Assembly (NCBI RefSeq): GCF_041410465.1
Contig: NZ_CP166961.1
Coordinates: 2,170,001-2,234,000, forward strand
Length of the DNA: 64,000 nucleotides
Source: Thalassotalea sp. 273M-4
GTDB lineage: Bacteria; Pseudomonadota; Gammaproteobacteria; Enterobacterales; Alteromonadaceae
Direction: 5' to 3'
The notes below the pieces were generated by a model, which saw nothing but the letters and a program-made list of their open reading frames with translations, did no database searches and was not told the DNA's origin. Both the position numbers and the translations under genes were made by a program. Shown piece after piece: positions 43,619 through 52,704 of this stretch. Each line of letters opens with the position of its first letter. The first letter of the stretch is position 1.

Positions 43619-44197
43619 TTACCGCTGTATTAAAGGCTTAATTTTTTTATCTACTGCATCGCGGGCTCTGAAGATTCGCGATCTGACCGTACCGACGGGA
43701 CAGTCCATGACGTTGGCAATTTCTTCATAACTCAAACCATCTAGCTCGCGCAGATGTAACGCAATTCTTAATTCCTCTGGCAGTTGTTCGATAGTCTTAA
43801 AAATCAACTGCCTAATTTCGCTGGTCAACAATAGCCTTTCCGGTGAGGCATTTTCTCTTAAAGCGTCCCCACTATCATAAAACTCGGCATCTTCTATTTC
43901 GACATCACTCCCTGGTGGTTTGCGAGCACCGGCCAACAAATGATTCTTAGCGGTGTTTACCGCGATTCGATACAACCAGGTGTAAAACGCACTGTCACCC
44001 CTGAAATTCGCCAATGCACGATAGGCTTTAATAAATGTTTCCTGTGTTACATCCCCTACGTCTGCTTGGTTTTTGACATAACGAGAAACAAGGTTCATCA
44101 CCTTTTGCTGATATTTTTTTACCAGAAGGTTAAAGGCATTTTTATCGCCACTTTGCACCTTCTTGACCAAAATGTGGTCTGTATTCTGTTCGCTCAT
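43619..44197 (-). CDS. rpoE: RNA polymerase sigma factor RpoE (sigma-E)
   Basis: ECF sigma factor for envelope stress. The 192-residue protein has region 2 (VGDVTQETFIKAYRAL, FYTWLYRIAVNTAKN) and region 4 (LPEELRIALHLRELDGLSYEEIANVMDCPVGTVRSRIFRAR, split by its helix-turn-helix). It heads the rpoE-rseABC operon, divergent from nadB as in E. coli, and probably activates its own promoter at 44335-44362. Confidence 0.97.
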   Translation of the reverse strand: MSEQNTDHILVKKVQSGDKNAFNLLVKKYQQKVMNLVSRYVKNQADVGDVTQETFIKAYRALANFRGDSAFYTWLYRIAVNTAKNHLLAGARKPPGSDVEIEDAEFYDSGDALRENASPERLLLTSEIRQLIFKTIEQLPEELRIALHLRELDGLSYEEIANVMDCPVGTVRSRIFRARDAVDKKIKPLIQR

Positions 44198-44541
44198 CCG
44201 AGCTTTTACCCCTTGTTAATCAACTGCATTTGTTCTATTTGAGATGCTTATTTCGTTCTTGCAGTGATTCCATCTACCCATAAAAATACTATTTAGTGGC
44301 AGAAATTTACTACAGCTCTTGGCAAACTTATCCATTAGGACTTAAGACATTAAAAAAAGTTCGAAATAAATTCTAAAATCGTTAAAAAATGTTCCTAACT
44401 AAATATTTTACTTGAAAATCAACTAAATTCCGAATTTTTCGGTCTTTACTTTGCCCTTCAGTTGCCCCTTTTATTGTTATTTATTGGTGGTTTAAGTTAC
44501 TATTAACAGATTGTGCATACGCGATCAGAACCCCTCTAAAT
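44198..44541. other. rpoE-nadB divergent intergenic region
   Basis: 344 bases. Apart from the sigma-E-type promoter for rpoE, no other site or RNA gene is evident. Confidence 0.5.
44335..44362 (-). promoter_or_regulatory. Candidate sigma-E autoregulatory promoter of rpoE
   Basis: On the minus strand GAACTT (44357-44362), a perfect sigma-E -35 core, is followed by 16 bases and TCCTAA (44335-44340), close to the -10 TCTAA/TCAAA. It lies about 140 bases before rpoE, the usual place of the autoregulated promoter. Confidence 0.65.
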
Positions 44542-46140
44542 ATGAAACAACAACACAACTGTGATGCCTTAGTTATTGGCAGTGGCGCTGCCGGTTTAAC
44601 CCTAGCACTAAAATTAGCCAATTATGCCGATGTCATATTACTCAGCAAAGGCCCTATTAATGAGGGCTCTACGTTTTATGCCCAAGGGGGTATAGCTGCC
44701 GTTTTTGATGAAAATGATTCCATTTCTTCTCATGTTAAAGACACGATGATTGCTGGCAATGATATTTGTGATGAAGACATCGTAAAGTTCACCGCAGAAA
44801 ACGCGAAAGCATCGATGCAGTGGTTGATTGAACAAGGGGTACGTTTTGATTTAGAGTCAAAGCATAAAGAGAGCGACTCCGCAAAATACCATCTAACCCG
44901 TGAAGGTGGGCACAGCCATCGACGCATTTTGCACAGCGCCGACGCTACCGGTAAAGCGGTACAAACAACCCTCGTTGAGCAAGTACGACAACACTCTCGT
45001 ATTCGTGTTTTTGAGCGTTACAATGCGATCGATTTAATCACCCAAAAGACTGAGCACAGCAAACAATGCATTGGTGCTTATGTTTGGAATCGAAACATTG
45101 AAAAAGTCGAGTCGATTTTTGCCCAAAAAATCATTTTAGCTACCGGCGGTGCCAGTAAAGTCTATCAATACACTTCCAATCCTGATGTCGCCAGTGGCGA
45201 TGGCATTGCAATGGCATGGCGCGCAGGGTGTCGAGTTGCCAATATGGAGTTTAATCAATTTCATCCAACGTGTTTGTACCACCCACAAGCTGGCACCTTT
45301 TTATTGACCGAGGCATTACGAGGCGAAGGCGCGATTTTACGTCGCCCTGATGGCAGTCGCTTTATGCCAGAATTTGATCAACGTGCCGAACTAGCGCCAA
45401 GAGATGTGGTCGCTCGAGCGATTGATTATGAAATGAAACGCTTAGGGGCTGACTGCATGTTCTTAGATATTAGTCATCGCGATGAAAGTTTCATCAAACA
45501 GCACTTTCCGATGATTTATCAAAAAACCAGTCAATTTGGTATCGATATGACCAAAGAAGCATTACCGGTCGTCCCCGCGGCTCATTATACTTGTGGTGGT
45601 GTTATGGTAAACAAAGACGGGCTAACCGATATCGACAATTTATACGCCATCGGCGAAGTGTCTTATACTGGTTTACACGGCGCCAATAGGTTAGCCAGCA
45701 ACTCTTTATTAGAGTGTGTTGTCTTCGCCCGAGCGGCCGCTAAACATATTAAGAAAACTCTCACCCCTGCGCTTAACATCAAACCATTACCACCTTGGGA
45801 TGAAAGCCGAGTCACCGACAGTGATGAAGAAGTTATTATTCAGCATAACTGGCATGAATTACGATTATTTATGTGGGATTATGTTGGTATTGTTCGTACC
45901 ACCAAAAGATTGGAACGTGCATTAAATCGAGTCAAATTACTACAGACAGAAATTAACGAGTACTATTCTAACTTTAGGGTAAGCAATAATTTGCTCGAAC
46001 TCAGAAATTTAGTGCAAGTTGCAGAGCTTATTATTTTAAGTGCGCTGTCTCGCAAAGAAAGCCGAGGTTTACATTACACCTTAGACTATCCGCAAACGAA
46101 TGAACAAAGTGGGCCAACGGTTTTAACCCCGAAGCAATAA
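44542..46140 (+). CDS. nadB: L-aspartate oxidase NadB
   Basis: NadB oxidises aspartate to iminoaspartate in NAD synthesis, using FAD. The 532-residue protein has the dinucleotide motif [13 protein letters not shown] near the N-terminus, the [12 protein letters not shown] loop, [27 protein letters not shown] [15 protein letters not shown], and the [12 protein letters not shown] motif. C-terminal helical domain with catalytic Arg follows. Divergent from rpoE as in E. coli. Confidence 0.97.
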   Translation: MKQQHNCDALVIGSGAAGLTLALKLANYADVILLSKGPINEGSTFYAQGGIAAVFDENDSISSHVKDTMIAGNDICDEDIVKFTAENAKASMQWLIEQGVRFDLESKHKESDSAKYHLTREGGHSHRRILHSADATGKAVQTTLVEQVRQHSRIRVFERYNAIDLITQKTEHSKQCIGAYVWNRNIEKVESIFAQKIILATGGASKVYQYTSNPDVASGDGIAMAWRAGCRVANMEFNQFHPTCLYHPQAGTFLLTEALRGEGAILRRPDGSRFMPEFDQRAELAPRDVVARAIDYEMKRLGADCMFLDISHRDESFIKQHFPMIYQKTSQFGIDMTKEALPVVPAAHYTCGGVMVNKDGLTDIDNLYAIGEVSYTGLHGANRLASNSLLECVVFARAAAKHIKKTLTPALNIKPLPPWDESRVTDSDEEVIIQHNWHELRLFMWDYVGIVRTTKRLERALNRVKLLQTEINEYYSNFRVSNNLLELRNLVQVAELIILSALSRKESRGLHYTLDYPQTNEQSGPTVLTPKQ

Positions 46141-46202
46141 CCTGTTTGTCAGTGCAACTTTAGCCGCAGCCGTCCAAACGATTTTACCCTCTGTTAAGAT
46201 TG

Positions 46203-46679
46203 TTAGGACTGCTGCAAATAATGTATTACTCGTAATAGACGACGATAATCAGCCCCCGAGACTTGATCATCAAACAGCCAACAAATACGCGTTGATATCT
46301 TTTTCCGATTATGAATGTGGCCGGTTTTGTTTGTTAACAGCAAACAACAGCCAAAAGGCAAGATAAGTGAGGATGGGCTTATGCTAAAGTGTTGCCAAGG
46401 ACTAAATTGCACTTCTCCCTTTGACGATAACACAAAATTGCTATGGCAGGTGTGTTTTGCCAGTTGCCAGTGAAATAGGCCTAGGCTGGGCAGGCAAACG
46501 ATTAGGGCGATCGATAATAACAGCCAAAATGGTTGGTTACTGAGCCATAAACTAAGAACTAATTGGATGACCATAACGGTCATTAAATAAAGCGACAGCC
46601 TAACCTGACCTAGTCGCTTTGACGAAGAAATAGATAGATTATACTTTGACTCGGTTGAGAATAAGTTGGACCATGTCAT
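46203..46679 (-). CDS. cptA: CptA/YgfX-like membrane protein
   Basis: A 158-residue protein with two adjacent hydrophobic helices (about 29-46 and 51-67), as in YgfX. E. coli CptA/YgfX was described as a toxin that inhibits MreB and FtsZ, with SdhE once proposed as its antitoxin; that pairing is disputed because SdhE is a flavinylation factor. The gene overlaps sdhE by 41 bases. Sequence similarity in this family is low, so the call rests on size, helix pattern and position. Confidence 0.72.
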   Translation of the reverse strand: MTWSNLFSTESKYNLSISSSKRLGQVRLSLYLMTVMVIQLVLSLWLSNQPFWLLLSIALIVCLPSLGLFHWQLAKHTCHSNFVLSSKGEVQFSPWQHFSISPSSLILPFGCCLLLTNKTGHIHNRKKISTRICWLFDDQVSGADYRRLLRVIHYLQQS

Positions 46680-46890
46680 TTAGCTCTGCATCCTTGCATT
46701 CACTGTGCCCCATAAACCAAGCAAATAAGTCTGGATCATCGCAAGCGAGTAATCGTTCAAACACCAATTTTTGTTGCTCTGATAATTGATCCCAAGCCTC
46801 ATCGACGAATGGTAGAAATAGTACATCTAATTCCAGCATACCGCGACGACAAGCCCAACGTAATCTTGCTTTATTATTTGATAATGCCAT
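46639..46890 (-). CDS. sdhE: FAD assembly factor SdhE
   Basis: SdhE helps attach FAD covalently to succinate dehydrogenase. The 83-residue protein has the family motif RRGMLELD (residues 15-22) with the FAD-interacting Arg-Gly and a hydrophobic C-terminal helix. It overlaps the following cptA gene by 41 bases, and stands divergent from ygfZ, the common arrangement. Confidence 0.95.
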   Translation of the reverse strand: MALSNNKARLRWACRRGMLELDVLFLPFVDEAWDQLSEQQKLVFERLLACDDPDLFAWFMGHSECKDAELNDMVQLILNRVKV

Positions 46891-47163
46891 TTGGTTAATT
46901 TCTTATTGCAATAAATCGAGCCGACATTGTACCAATTTCCTTAATTGATACCAATGTTATTCAACCAAGGTTTTTGCCTTCTACCTTGGTAAGCAACAAT
47001 GTGTGAATGTGTCAACGAGCGGATAAAAATCGATAAACCTTGTTGGCTATTTCATAGAATAGTCGGCAACTCAGATTTTTAAAATAATCTGGTCTAGAAA
47101 CTTGAATTCTTAGCTTGATATCCCAATCTGATAGTTAACACTGGACATAAAACGATACTTACA
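46891..47163. other. sdhE-ygfZ divergent intergenic region
   Basis: 273 bases without a recognisable RNA gene or strong operator; two copies of TACCAAT near 46930-46955 are the only repeat noticed. Confidence 0.35.
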
Positions 47164-48141
47164 ATGAACACACAAGATTCTTTGCCTGCCCTAACGCAGT
47201 TGCCAAGCGACTTTGCAATTAAGGTCGACAATTTAAGCGCCATTCGGGTCACCGGCCCTGAAGCCGATAAATATTTACAAGGTCAACTCACTTGCGACAT
47301 GAATCAGCTTGCCAGCAAGCAGTTGTTGGTCGGCGGGCATTGCGATGCCAAGGGTAAAATGTTTGCCGCTTTTCGCTTGGTGAGTCACGACAGCCAACGA
47401 TTGCTTATTCAAAGCCAACATTCGCTTAACGCTTCGATGGCTGAACTGCAAAAATTTGGCGTATTTGCCAAAGTTGAAATAGAGCAAGCCAACGATTTAG
47501 CGTTTATGGCACTGGTTGGGGCTAAAGCCAAAGAATATATTGCTCACCAGTTCGAGGCAGTTCCTGACTCATTTACCCCAGTTTTACATCAAGGCACAGC
47601 AACCGTGGTGTTTATTTCTGGTAAGCTCAACCGATATTTATTAATAGACACTCAAGCCAATATTGAAGCCTTGATGGCCCGTTTAGAGTTACCTGTTTTT
47701 TCGTCTAAGATATGGACATTGCTCGAAATCGTTTCCGGTTTTGTCCATATGAACGAAGCGAGCGTCAATGAATACGTCCCGCAAATGCTCAACTTACAGC
47801 ATTTAAATGGGATAAGCTTTAGCAAAGGCTGTTATTTAGGGCAAGAAACCGTTGCTCGTATGAAGTACTTGGGCAAAAATAAGCGAGCCCTTTTCGCTTT
47901 ATTAGGCCAAGGTCAAGCCGAGTTATCAGAAAACGATTTGCTGGAAGTACAAATGGGTGACAGTTGGCGCCGGGGTGGAAATATTATCGCCTCTTATCAA
48001 AGCGATAATGGCGAGGTGTATCTGCAAGCGGTGTTGTCTAACGATAGCTCCGATGATTCACTATTTCGGATTAAAGGCCAAGAAGACATTGAATTTAAGG
48101 TCATCGACCTACCTTATACCATAAACCAAACAGAAGACTAA
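47164..48141 (+). CDS. ygfZ: tRNA-modifying/Fe-S cluster protein YgfZ
   Basis: YgfZ is a folate-binding protein that supports iron-sulfur cluster enzymes such as MiaB. The 325-residue protein has the GcvT-like fold with DNLSAIRVTGPEADKYLQGQ near the N-terminus and the signature KGCYLGQETVARM with the conserved Cys223. It is divergent from sdhE and followed by slyD 25 bases on. Confidence 0.94.
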   Translation: MNTQDSLPALTQLPSDFAIKVDNLSAIRVTGPEADKYLQGQLTCDMNQLASKQLLVGGHCDAKGKMFAAFRLVSHDSQRLLIQSQHSLNASMAELQKFGVFAKVEIEQANDLAFMALVGAKAKEYIAHQFEAVPDSFTPVLHQGTATVVFISGKLNRYLLIDTQANIEALMARLELPVFSSKIWTLLEIVSGFVHMNEASVNEYVPQMLNLQHLNGISFSKGCYLGQETVARMKYLGKNKRALFALLGQGQAELSENDLLEVQMGDSWRRGGNIIASYQSDNGEVYLQAVLSNDSSDDSLFRIKGQEDIEFKVIDLPYTINQTED

Positions 48142-48166
48142 AGACTTCATATCAATAGGATATATT

Positions 48167-48655
48167 ATGAAAATTGCGCAAAATAAAGTTGTTGTTATGC
48201 ATTATACGGTAATGGACAGCGAGGAAAACTTAATTGATAGCTCATATGACCATAAACCGCTTGCGTTTATTCACGGCAACGGCTTTTTGATCCCTGGTCT
48301 TGAGTCTGCATTAAACGATAAACAAGTAGGCGATAAATTTGTTGCTGATGTTGCTGCCGAAGATGGCTACGGTGAACGCCACGATGGCTTTGTTCAAACG
48401 GTACCAAAAGAGATGTTCTCTGGCATCGAAGACTTAGACGTTGGCATGCAACTTCGTGCTCAAACCGACGACGGTGAGCAAACCGTTATTGTGATTGGGA
48501 TGGACGAAGATGAAATTACCGTTGACGGTAACCACCCACTTGCTGGCATCGACTTAAAATTTGAAGTTGAAATTTTAGAAGTCCGTGATGCCACTGAAGA
48601 AGAGTTATCGCACGGCCATGTTCACGGTGAAGGTGGTTGTAACCACGACCATTAA
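48167..48655 (+). CDS. slyD: FKBP-type peptidyl-prolyl isomerase SlyD
   Basis: SlyD is a cytoplasmic prolyl isomerase, chaperone and nickel-binding protein. The 162-residue protein has the FKBP core (SSYDHKPLAFIHGNG, IPGLESALNDKQVGDK), the inserted-in-flap domain (about 70-125), and a short C-terminal metal-binding tail with HGHVHGEGGCNHDH. The tail is shorter than in E. coli (196 residues). AGGA precedes the ATG by 7-8 bases. A strong hairpin follows. Confidence 0.95.
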   Translation: MKIAQNKVVVMHYTVMDSEENLIDSSYDHKPLAFIHGNGFLIPGLESALNDKQVGDKFVADVAAEDGYGERHDGFVQTVPKEMFSGIEDLDVGMQLRAQTDDGEQTVIVIGMDEDEITVDGNHPLAGIDLKFEVEILEVRDATEEELSHGHVHGEGGCNHDH

Positions 48656-48681
48656 TGGTTTTAAAACCATAAGCTTGGGTA

Positions 48682-48713
48682 AACAAACGGTGGCCAATAA
48701 GCCACCGTTTGTT
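48682..48713. terminator. Strong hairpin between slyD and M48 gene (bidirectional terminator)
   Basis: A perfect 13-bp stem, AACAAACGGTGGC (48682-48694) with GCCACCGTTTGTT (48701-48713) and a 6-base loop. T-rich on one side and A-rich on the other, it can end both slyD and the leftward envelope operon. Confidence 0.85.
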
Positions 48714-48766
48714 GTTTAGGTTCGCGCTAAAATAAATACGATATCCTTGCCCCTTGCCTGGTTTTA

Positions 48767-50227
48767 TTACTCGACTATTTTTATCCAATCGCCTGGTTCA
48801 GGTTCTTTTCTAGGATACAATCCGTTTATGAGGCGCAAATACTGTTCGGTATAAGGCCCTAATTGAATATGTTGCGCTAAAGCGGCGATAGTGGTGTTTT
48901 GATTGGCTTTGACATAATGAATACGTTTTGATTTTTTAGACAAGTTCATCGGTTTTTCAGGTCTAAAACTCTTGATTGATTGTAAGAACATACTGTCATA
49001 ATCGACATCGTTTTGCGGTTGATGAACGGTGCCAGCAAGAAAATACGCTCGACTGCCTTGATATATCATTGCAACGCGTTGGGGCGTTGACTCGCTTGCC
49101 AATACGCCTGTATACACCAGTAAGCCATTTTGTTGAAATCCTTGAGCTTTGCTCAGTAATTGGTTATTGGTGATGGTTCTTAAATAAGCATCAGGGGCAA
49201 CACCGTTTTGTACCCGCGACACTTTAAGTTCCATTTGCGCGGTGTTCTTTTCATCAGCACTGATGATCGCCGAACGCGTATTATTCACTTGCCAGTTAGG
49301 CGGAAACTTTATCGAAAAGCCCAATTTACCATGATAAAAACGATCTTTTTCGAGTTGCTCGTTTTTTAACCGCGCTTGATAATTAACCCCAAAGATCATC
49401 CCTTGGGTTTTTTCTCGATAAATATCGACATTCTCATTATTGGCCTCACCAGGAGGTAATTCTCCGGCCTTCGCGATGACCTCTCGTAGGCGTTTATCGT
49501 TTCTTGGGTGAGTCGAGAAAACCCCATGATAACTCTTAATTTTTCGGCCTTCTTCTTTGGCTCGATAACGGTTAAACTTCTCCTGATCTTTGAGCACCCC
49601 TATGGTTTCCACCATCGCCATCGGAGAATAGCCGCTTTTATACAGATATTCGGCGCCAAAACCATCCGCTTCAAGCTCCATTTCACGACCATAACCTTGT
49701 ACCGCCGCAGAACCCCAAAGGCTACTCATGTCGCTTAAGGTGGCACTGCCGGTGGTGATCACGGTCGCCACGGTTAACGCTCCTGCGCCTTTTCGAGCCG
49801 CATCTTGGCGAACCACATGACGGGCCGTAACATGGGCAATTTCATGTGCTAAAATTGCGGCTAATTGAGCTTCAGAGTCAAGGTAGGCAAGGATCCCGCG
49901 ATTAATGTAAATGTAGCCGCCGGGGAGCGCGAACGCATTAATGTCTGGCGAGTCGATAATGGTAAAATGATATTCGATATCGGGACGATGACTATTCTTT
50001 ACTATTTTTTGACCAATCTCGTTAATATACGCTGTAAGCTTTGGATCATCGTAAATTGGCGTGGTATTTAATATTTGTTGGTGTAATTCTTTGCCTTTGC
50101 TGACTTCTTCACTTTCACTCATAAACACAAAGTCTGGGGTGCCTGTGGCAGGGTTAAGCGCACAGGAGGTTGTAAAACTTATCGTTACAATAACCAAAAG
50201 CAGAGACAAAAATTTATTTATCGTCAT
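48767..50227 (-). CDS. M48-family metalloprotease lipoprotein (BepA/LoiP-like)
   Basis: A 486-residue envelope zinc protease. It has a signal peptide with lipobox Cys22 (TTSC), the zinc motif HEIAH (His128, Glu129, His132), and the third ligand in ELEAD (Glu184). The usual M48 core ends near 260; the extra 230 residues form a C-terminal domain ending in a segment LRLINGLY and PGDWIKIVE that resembles a LysM-like fold. BepA-type proteins handle misassembled outer-membrane proteins. An AAGGTGA site precedes the ATG. It is the last gene of the leftward envelope run, 24 bases after the previous lipoprotein, so it may process or check the products of the cluster. Confidence 0.88.
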   Translation of the reverse strand: MTINKFLSLLLVIVTISFTTSCALNPATGTPDFVFMSESEEVSKGKELHQQILNTTPIYDDPKLTAYINEIGQKIVKNSHRPDIEYHFTIIDSPDINAFALPGGYIYINRGILAYLDSEAQLAAILAHEIAHVTARHVVRQDAARKGAGALTVATVITTGSATLSDMSSLWGSAAVQGYGREMELEADGFGAEYLYKSGYSPMAMVETIGVLKDQEKFNRYRAKEEGRKIKSYHGVFSTHPRNDKRLREVIAKAGELPPGEANNENVDIYREKTQGMIFGVNYQARLKNEQLEKDRFYHGKLGFSIKFPPNWQVNNTRSAIISADEKNTAQMELKVSRVQNGVAPDAYLRTITNNQLLSKAQGFQQNGLLVYTGVLASESTPQRVAMIYQGSRAYFLAGTVHQPQNDVDYDSMFLQSIKSFRPEKPMNLSKKSKRIHYVKANQNTTIAALAQHIQLGPYTEQYLRLINGLYPRKEPEPGDWIKIVE

Positions 50228-50251
50228 AAATCACCTTATGTTCCTAAGCGG

Positions 50252-50914
50252 TTAAAAGAAAGTCTGTAATTGCTTTGACATTGCGCTACAGGCATCCGAT
50301 TGAACTTGAGCCAATAACGGAATGGGCACAACGAGTGCCGGCATATAAGAAGTACCATCGGCTTGACTTGAAATTTTGCCTATTTGCTCTTTTTTGCGAT
50401 AGTCCCAAATCGCGGCTTCATATTGCGCTTTATCATCCCAAGTACCAAAACCAAAACAGCTCACCAAAGTGGCGCTTAAACCACAGGTAATGCGGCCGTA
50501 GCTTTTTACTTTTTCGGTATTACCGTCAATCCATACAATGTAATGCACATTCAATTCATCGAATACTTTACTTACCCCTTGATATTGCAATAAGCGTTGC
50601 AGATCTTTTACATTGCTAGGTGCGGTTCTTGGTTCAAACCACGGATATAATCGGTCAATAAACTCCTGTTCAGGGATCACATTTATTGCATTTTCGCCTT
50701 TACCTAAGGTATCACCAACACAGGAAACCAGTTCTGGCTCGGTTTCATAGTCGCCATTAGTACGCCGCCCTAGAACCACTATGGACTCACCACTTTTTAA
50801 CTCACTGGGTCGAAATTTAACTTGATCTATGGTCACCGTCGAGCAGCCGGGCAACAGCAACAGCAACAGCAGTAAAATGATTAAACCTTTGCTCAATGTT
50901 AAATATGTATTCAT
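50252..50914 (-). CDS. Lipoprotein of unknown function
   Basis: A 220-residue lipoprotein with a very leucine-rich signal peptide and lipobox PGC. After processing the protein is about 195 residues and soluble; it includes ESIVVLGRR, NVIPEQEFIDRLYPW and VHYIVWIDG, a pattern seen in envelope lipoproteins that sense or assemble structures, but I do not recognise a family. ATG 50914 has GAAGG about 8 bases upstream and is preferred to GTG 50923. A hexanucleotide repeat, GCAACA three times (50851-50868), codes for part of the Leu run. It is 24 bases before the M48 gene. Confidence 0.7.
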   Translation of the reverse strand: MNTYLTLSKGLIILLLLLLLLPGCSTVTIDQVKFRPSELKSGESIVVLGRRTNGDYETEPELVSCVGDTLGKGENAINVIPEQEFIDRLYPWFEPRTAPSNVKDLQRLLQYQGVSKVFDELNVHYIVWIDGNTEKVKSYGRITCGLSATLVSCFGFGTWDDKAQYEAAIWDYRKKEQIGKISSQADGTSYMPALVVPIPLLAQVQSDACSAMSKQLQTFF

Positions 50915-51045
50915 CGTGTTCACCTTCGTGCTTTAGCAACTGCTTCTGTCGCATTTTAGCCCTATGAATATGCGAAAAAATCCACTGGTATGGTTTTATC
51001 GCGCTTAGGGCAACATGGGTTGTGCGTAACCTTGTAATCCATTAA

Positions 51046-51669
51046 TTAAATTTTTTGATGCTCTGCCAGCCAGTTTTTTATTTCTGGAATATGTGCAAAG
51101 CGCAATACAAAACTGGCACCAATATCTCTGAGTGCAATGACCATAGCCTCATTTAAGGCGGTGTCGTCCCCCGTAAAGGTTTGCGCTGGCGTTTTGCCAT
51201 AAGCTGTTTGGATCCAATCCGCGATTAATTTACCGTCTGAGTCATACACTTTAAGGTGATACTTTATCCAGACTTCAAACATATCAACCTGAGTTTCCTG
51301 GGGCACGTTATACTGAAATTCTTCGACCGTTGGCTGAAAGTAGATATCAACACTTTTAATCCCTGGCTGTAACTGTTCCAGAGTGTTGACCTGAGCAAAC
51401 ATTTTATTGAGTACGGTATCAAATAATTTAACCTGAGCTTCACCCATGTTAATTTCCCAATCGCTACGTTCTTCATCGGCTTCAATATAATGATATTGTT
51501 TAAACTCAGGCTCATAAATAACCCCTAGCACTAATGGGATCTGATTGATCACCGGATCGGGAAAGCTCGCCTCAACTTTCACTTTGTTACTGCAAGACCA
51601 AAGAAAAACGGTGGCTAATATAACGAAGCCTAATCGCCAGTCATTAACTGTTTGGTTTACTCTTTGCAT
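51046..51669 (-). CDS. Lipoprotein of unknown function
   Basis: A 207-residue protein with a signal sequence and a lipobox-like end at Cys26 (LWSC; the Trp at -2 is unusual). The mature part holds IPLVLGVIYEPEFKQYHY and VWIKYHLKVYDSDGKLIADW, resembling the beta-rich fold of ABC-auxiliary or LptE-like lipoproteins; that is only a resemblance. AAGGAAA precedes the ATG. It starts 22 bases after the second vWA gene, so it belongs to the same transcript. Confidence 0.72.
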   Translation of the reverse strand: MQRVNQTVNDWRLGFVILATVFLWSCSNKVKVEASFPDPVINQIPLVLGVIYEPEFKQYHYIEADEERSDWEINMGEAQVKLFDTVLNKMFAQVNTLEQLQPGIKSVDIYFQPTVEEFQYNVPQETQVDMFEVWIKYHLKVYDSDGKLIADWIQTAYGKTPAQTFTGDDTALNEAMVIALRDIGASFVLRFAHIPEIKNWLAEHQKI

Positions 51670-51691
51670 TAGATTTTCCTTACCTATCCCA

Positions 51692-52696
51692 TTAGTTTGG
51701 TTGATAATCGTTTAAACCTACAAATGTGCCACCATTTCGATAGGTTAATTCTCGCATTAAGGTTGCAAAACGAATCCCCGTCGTCTGTTGTGCCAGCGGG
51801 CGAATAAATTGCACCGGAAATCCGACGGCATGGATGCGAACAAGTCGTTGGTTATTTCGCGAGAATTTATTTATGCTTTCAATGGCTCTTAGCACATCGG
51901 CAATAGAACGACCTGAAAACTCATCTCCCATGACATACAAACTGATCTTTTTATCCTGTTGGAAAAAGGTTCTGATCGCCTTTTGAATGCCTTCTACAGG
52001 TGAGCTATTACTAAATGGATTCCATGAACGTAAGCGCTTTATAATGGCACTGCGTCTTGCTGGGGTATCGGGAATCCATTTGCGCTGATAATTGGTAAAC
52101 ATGTATTGGCCCATGTCATTCAAAATTTGAATGCCTTTAACCTCTGGGTAGATATCTAAGGTGGCAATGATCTCATCAATCATCCGCTGCCACCCATAGT
52201 TATACATACTGCCGGAGGTATCGATAATAAAAATCAAATATTCACTGTCTACAGGGATACCACCGACGAGATCATTTTGACTCTTATAATTACGGCCCAA
52301 CAAACGTTCCATCTCTTGGGTCAACTCTTGGAGCGCTAGGGCTAACTTACCCTTTTCATCCTCGCTAAAAGAAGCCGCTTTGGCGATTTGAGCATATTGC
52401 GCTTCGATAGTGGCTAATCGGGTTCTTAAAATAGCAATGCGTTCCTTCTGGGCATCTATTTGCTCTTTTTTAGCGTTTAATTGTCGATTTAAAATATTGC
52501 TTTCACCGCGAATAGCAAAGAGTTGTTCTTGCAACTGTTTAACTTGACCGTCTAAATTTAAATCCGACTCTTCTAAAACCATCGGTGGCATGTTTTTGGT
52601 GATCATCAGCAGCAAAATAATAGCGCCAAAGCCACAACAAATGACATCGAGAAAGGAAATTGAAAACTCTTCTAGCACACGTCGTTTTGCTTTCAC
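51692..52696 (-). CDS. Membrane-anchored von Willebrand A protein (second paralog)
   Basis: A 334-residue bitopic protein. The start is taken as GTG 52696 because the preceding gene ends at 52705 and GGAGG lies 4 bases before this GTG; an open frame continues into that gene but would be an unlikely overlap. Residues 12-33 form a membrane helix with Asp17 (FSISFLDVICCGFGA), resembling the Asp-bearing helix of ExbD/TolR. A coiled coil covers about 45-135. A vWA domain follows from about 150 with the MIDAS motif DTSGS (159-163), and VMGDEFSG with another metal-site Asp. Basic residues before the helix place the vWA part in the periplasm. The helix is nearly identical to that of the preceding gene. 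Confidence 0.82.
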   Translation of the reverse strand: MKAKRRVLEEFSISFLDVICCGFGAIILLLMITKNMPPMVLEESDLNLDGQVKQLQEQLFAIRGESNILNRQLNAKKEQIDAQKERIAILRTRLATIEAQYAQIAKAASFSEDEKGKLALALQELTQEMERLLGRNYKSQNDLVGGIPVDSEYLIFIIDTSGSMYNYGWQRMIDEIIATLDIYPEVKGIQILNDMGQYMFTNYQRKWIPDTPARRSAIIKRLRSWNPFSNSSPVEGIQKAIRTFFQQDKKISLYVMGDEFSGRSIADVLRAIESINKFSRNNQRLVRIHAVGFPVQFIRPLAQQTTGIRFATLMRELTYRNGGTFVGLNDYQPN

Positions 52697-52704
52697 CTTC
52701 CCTC

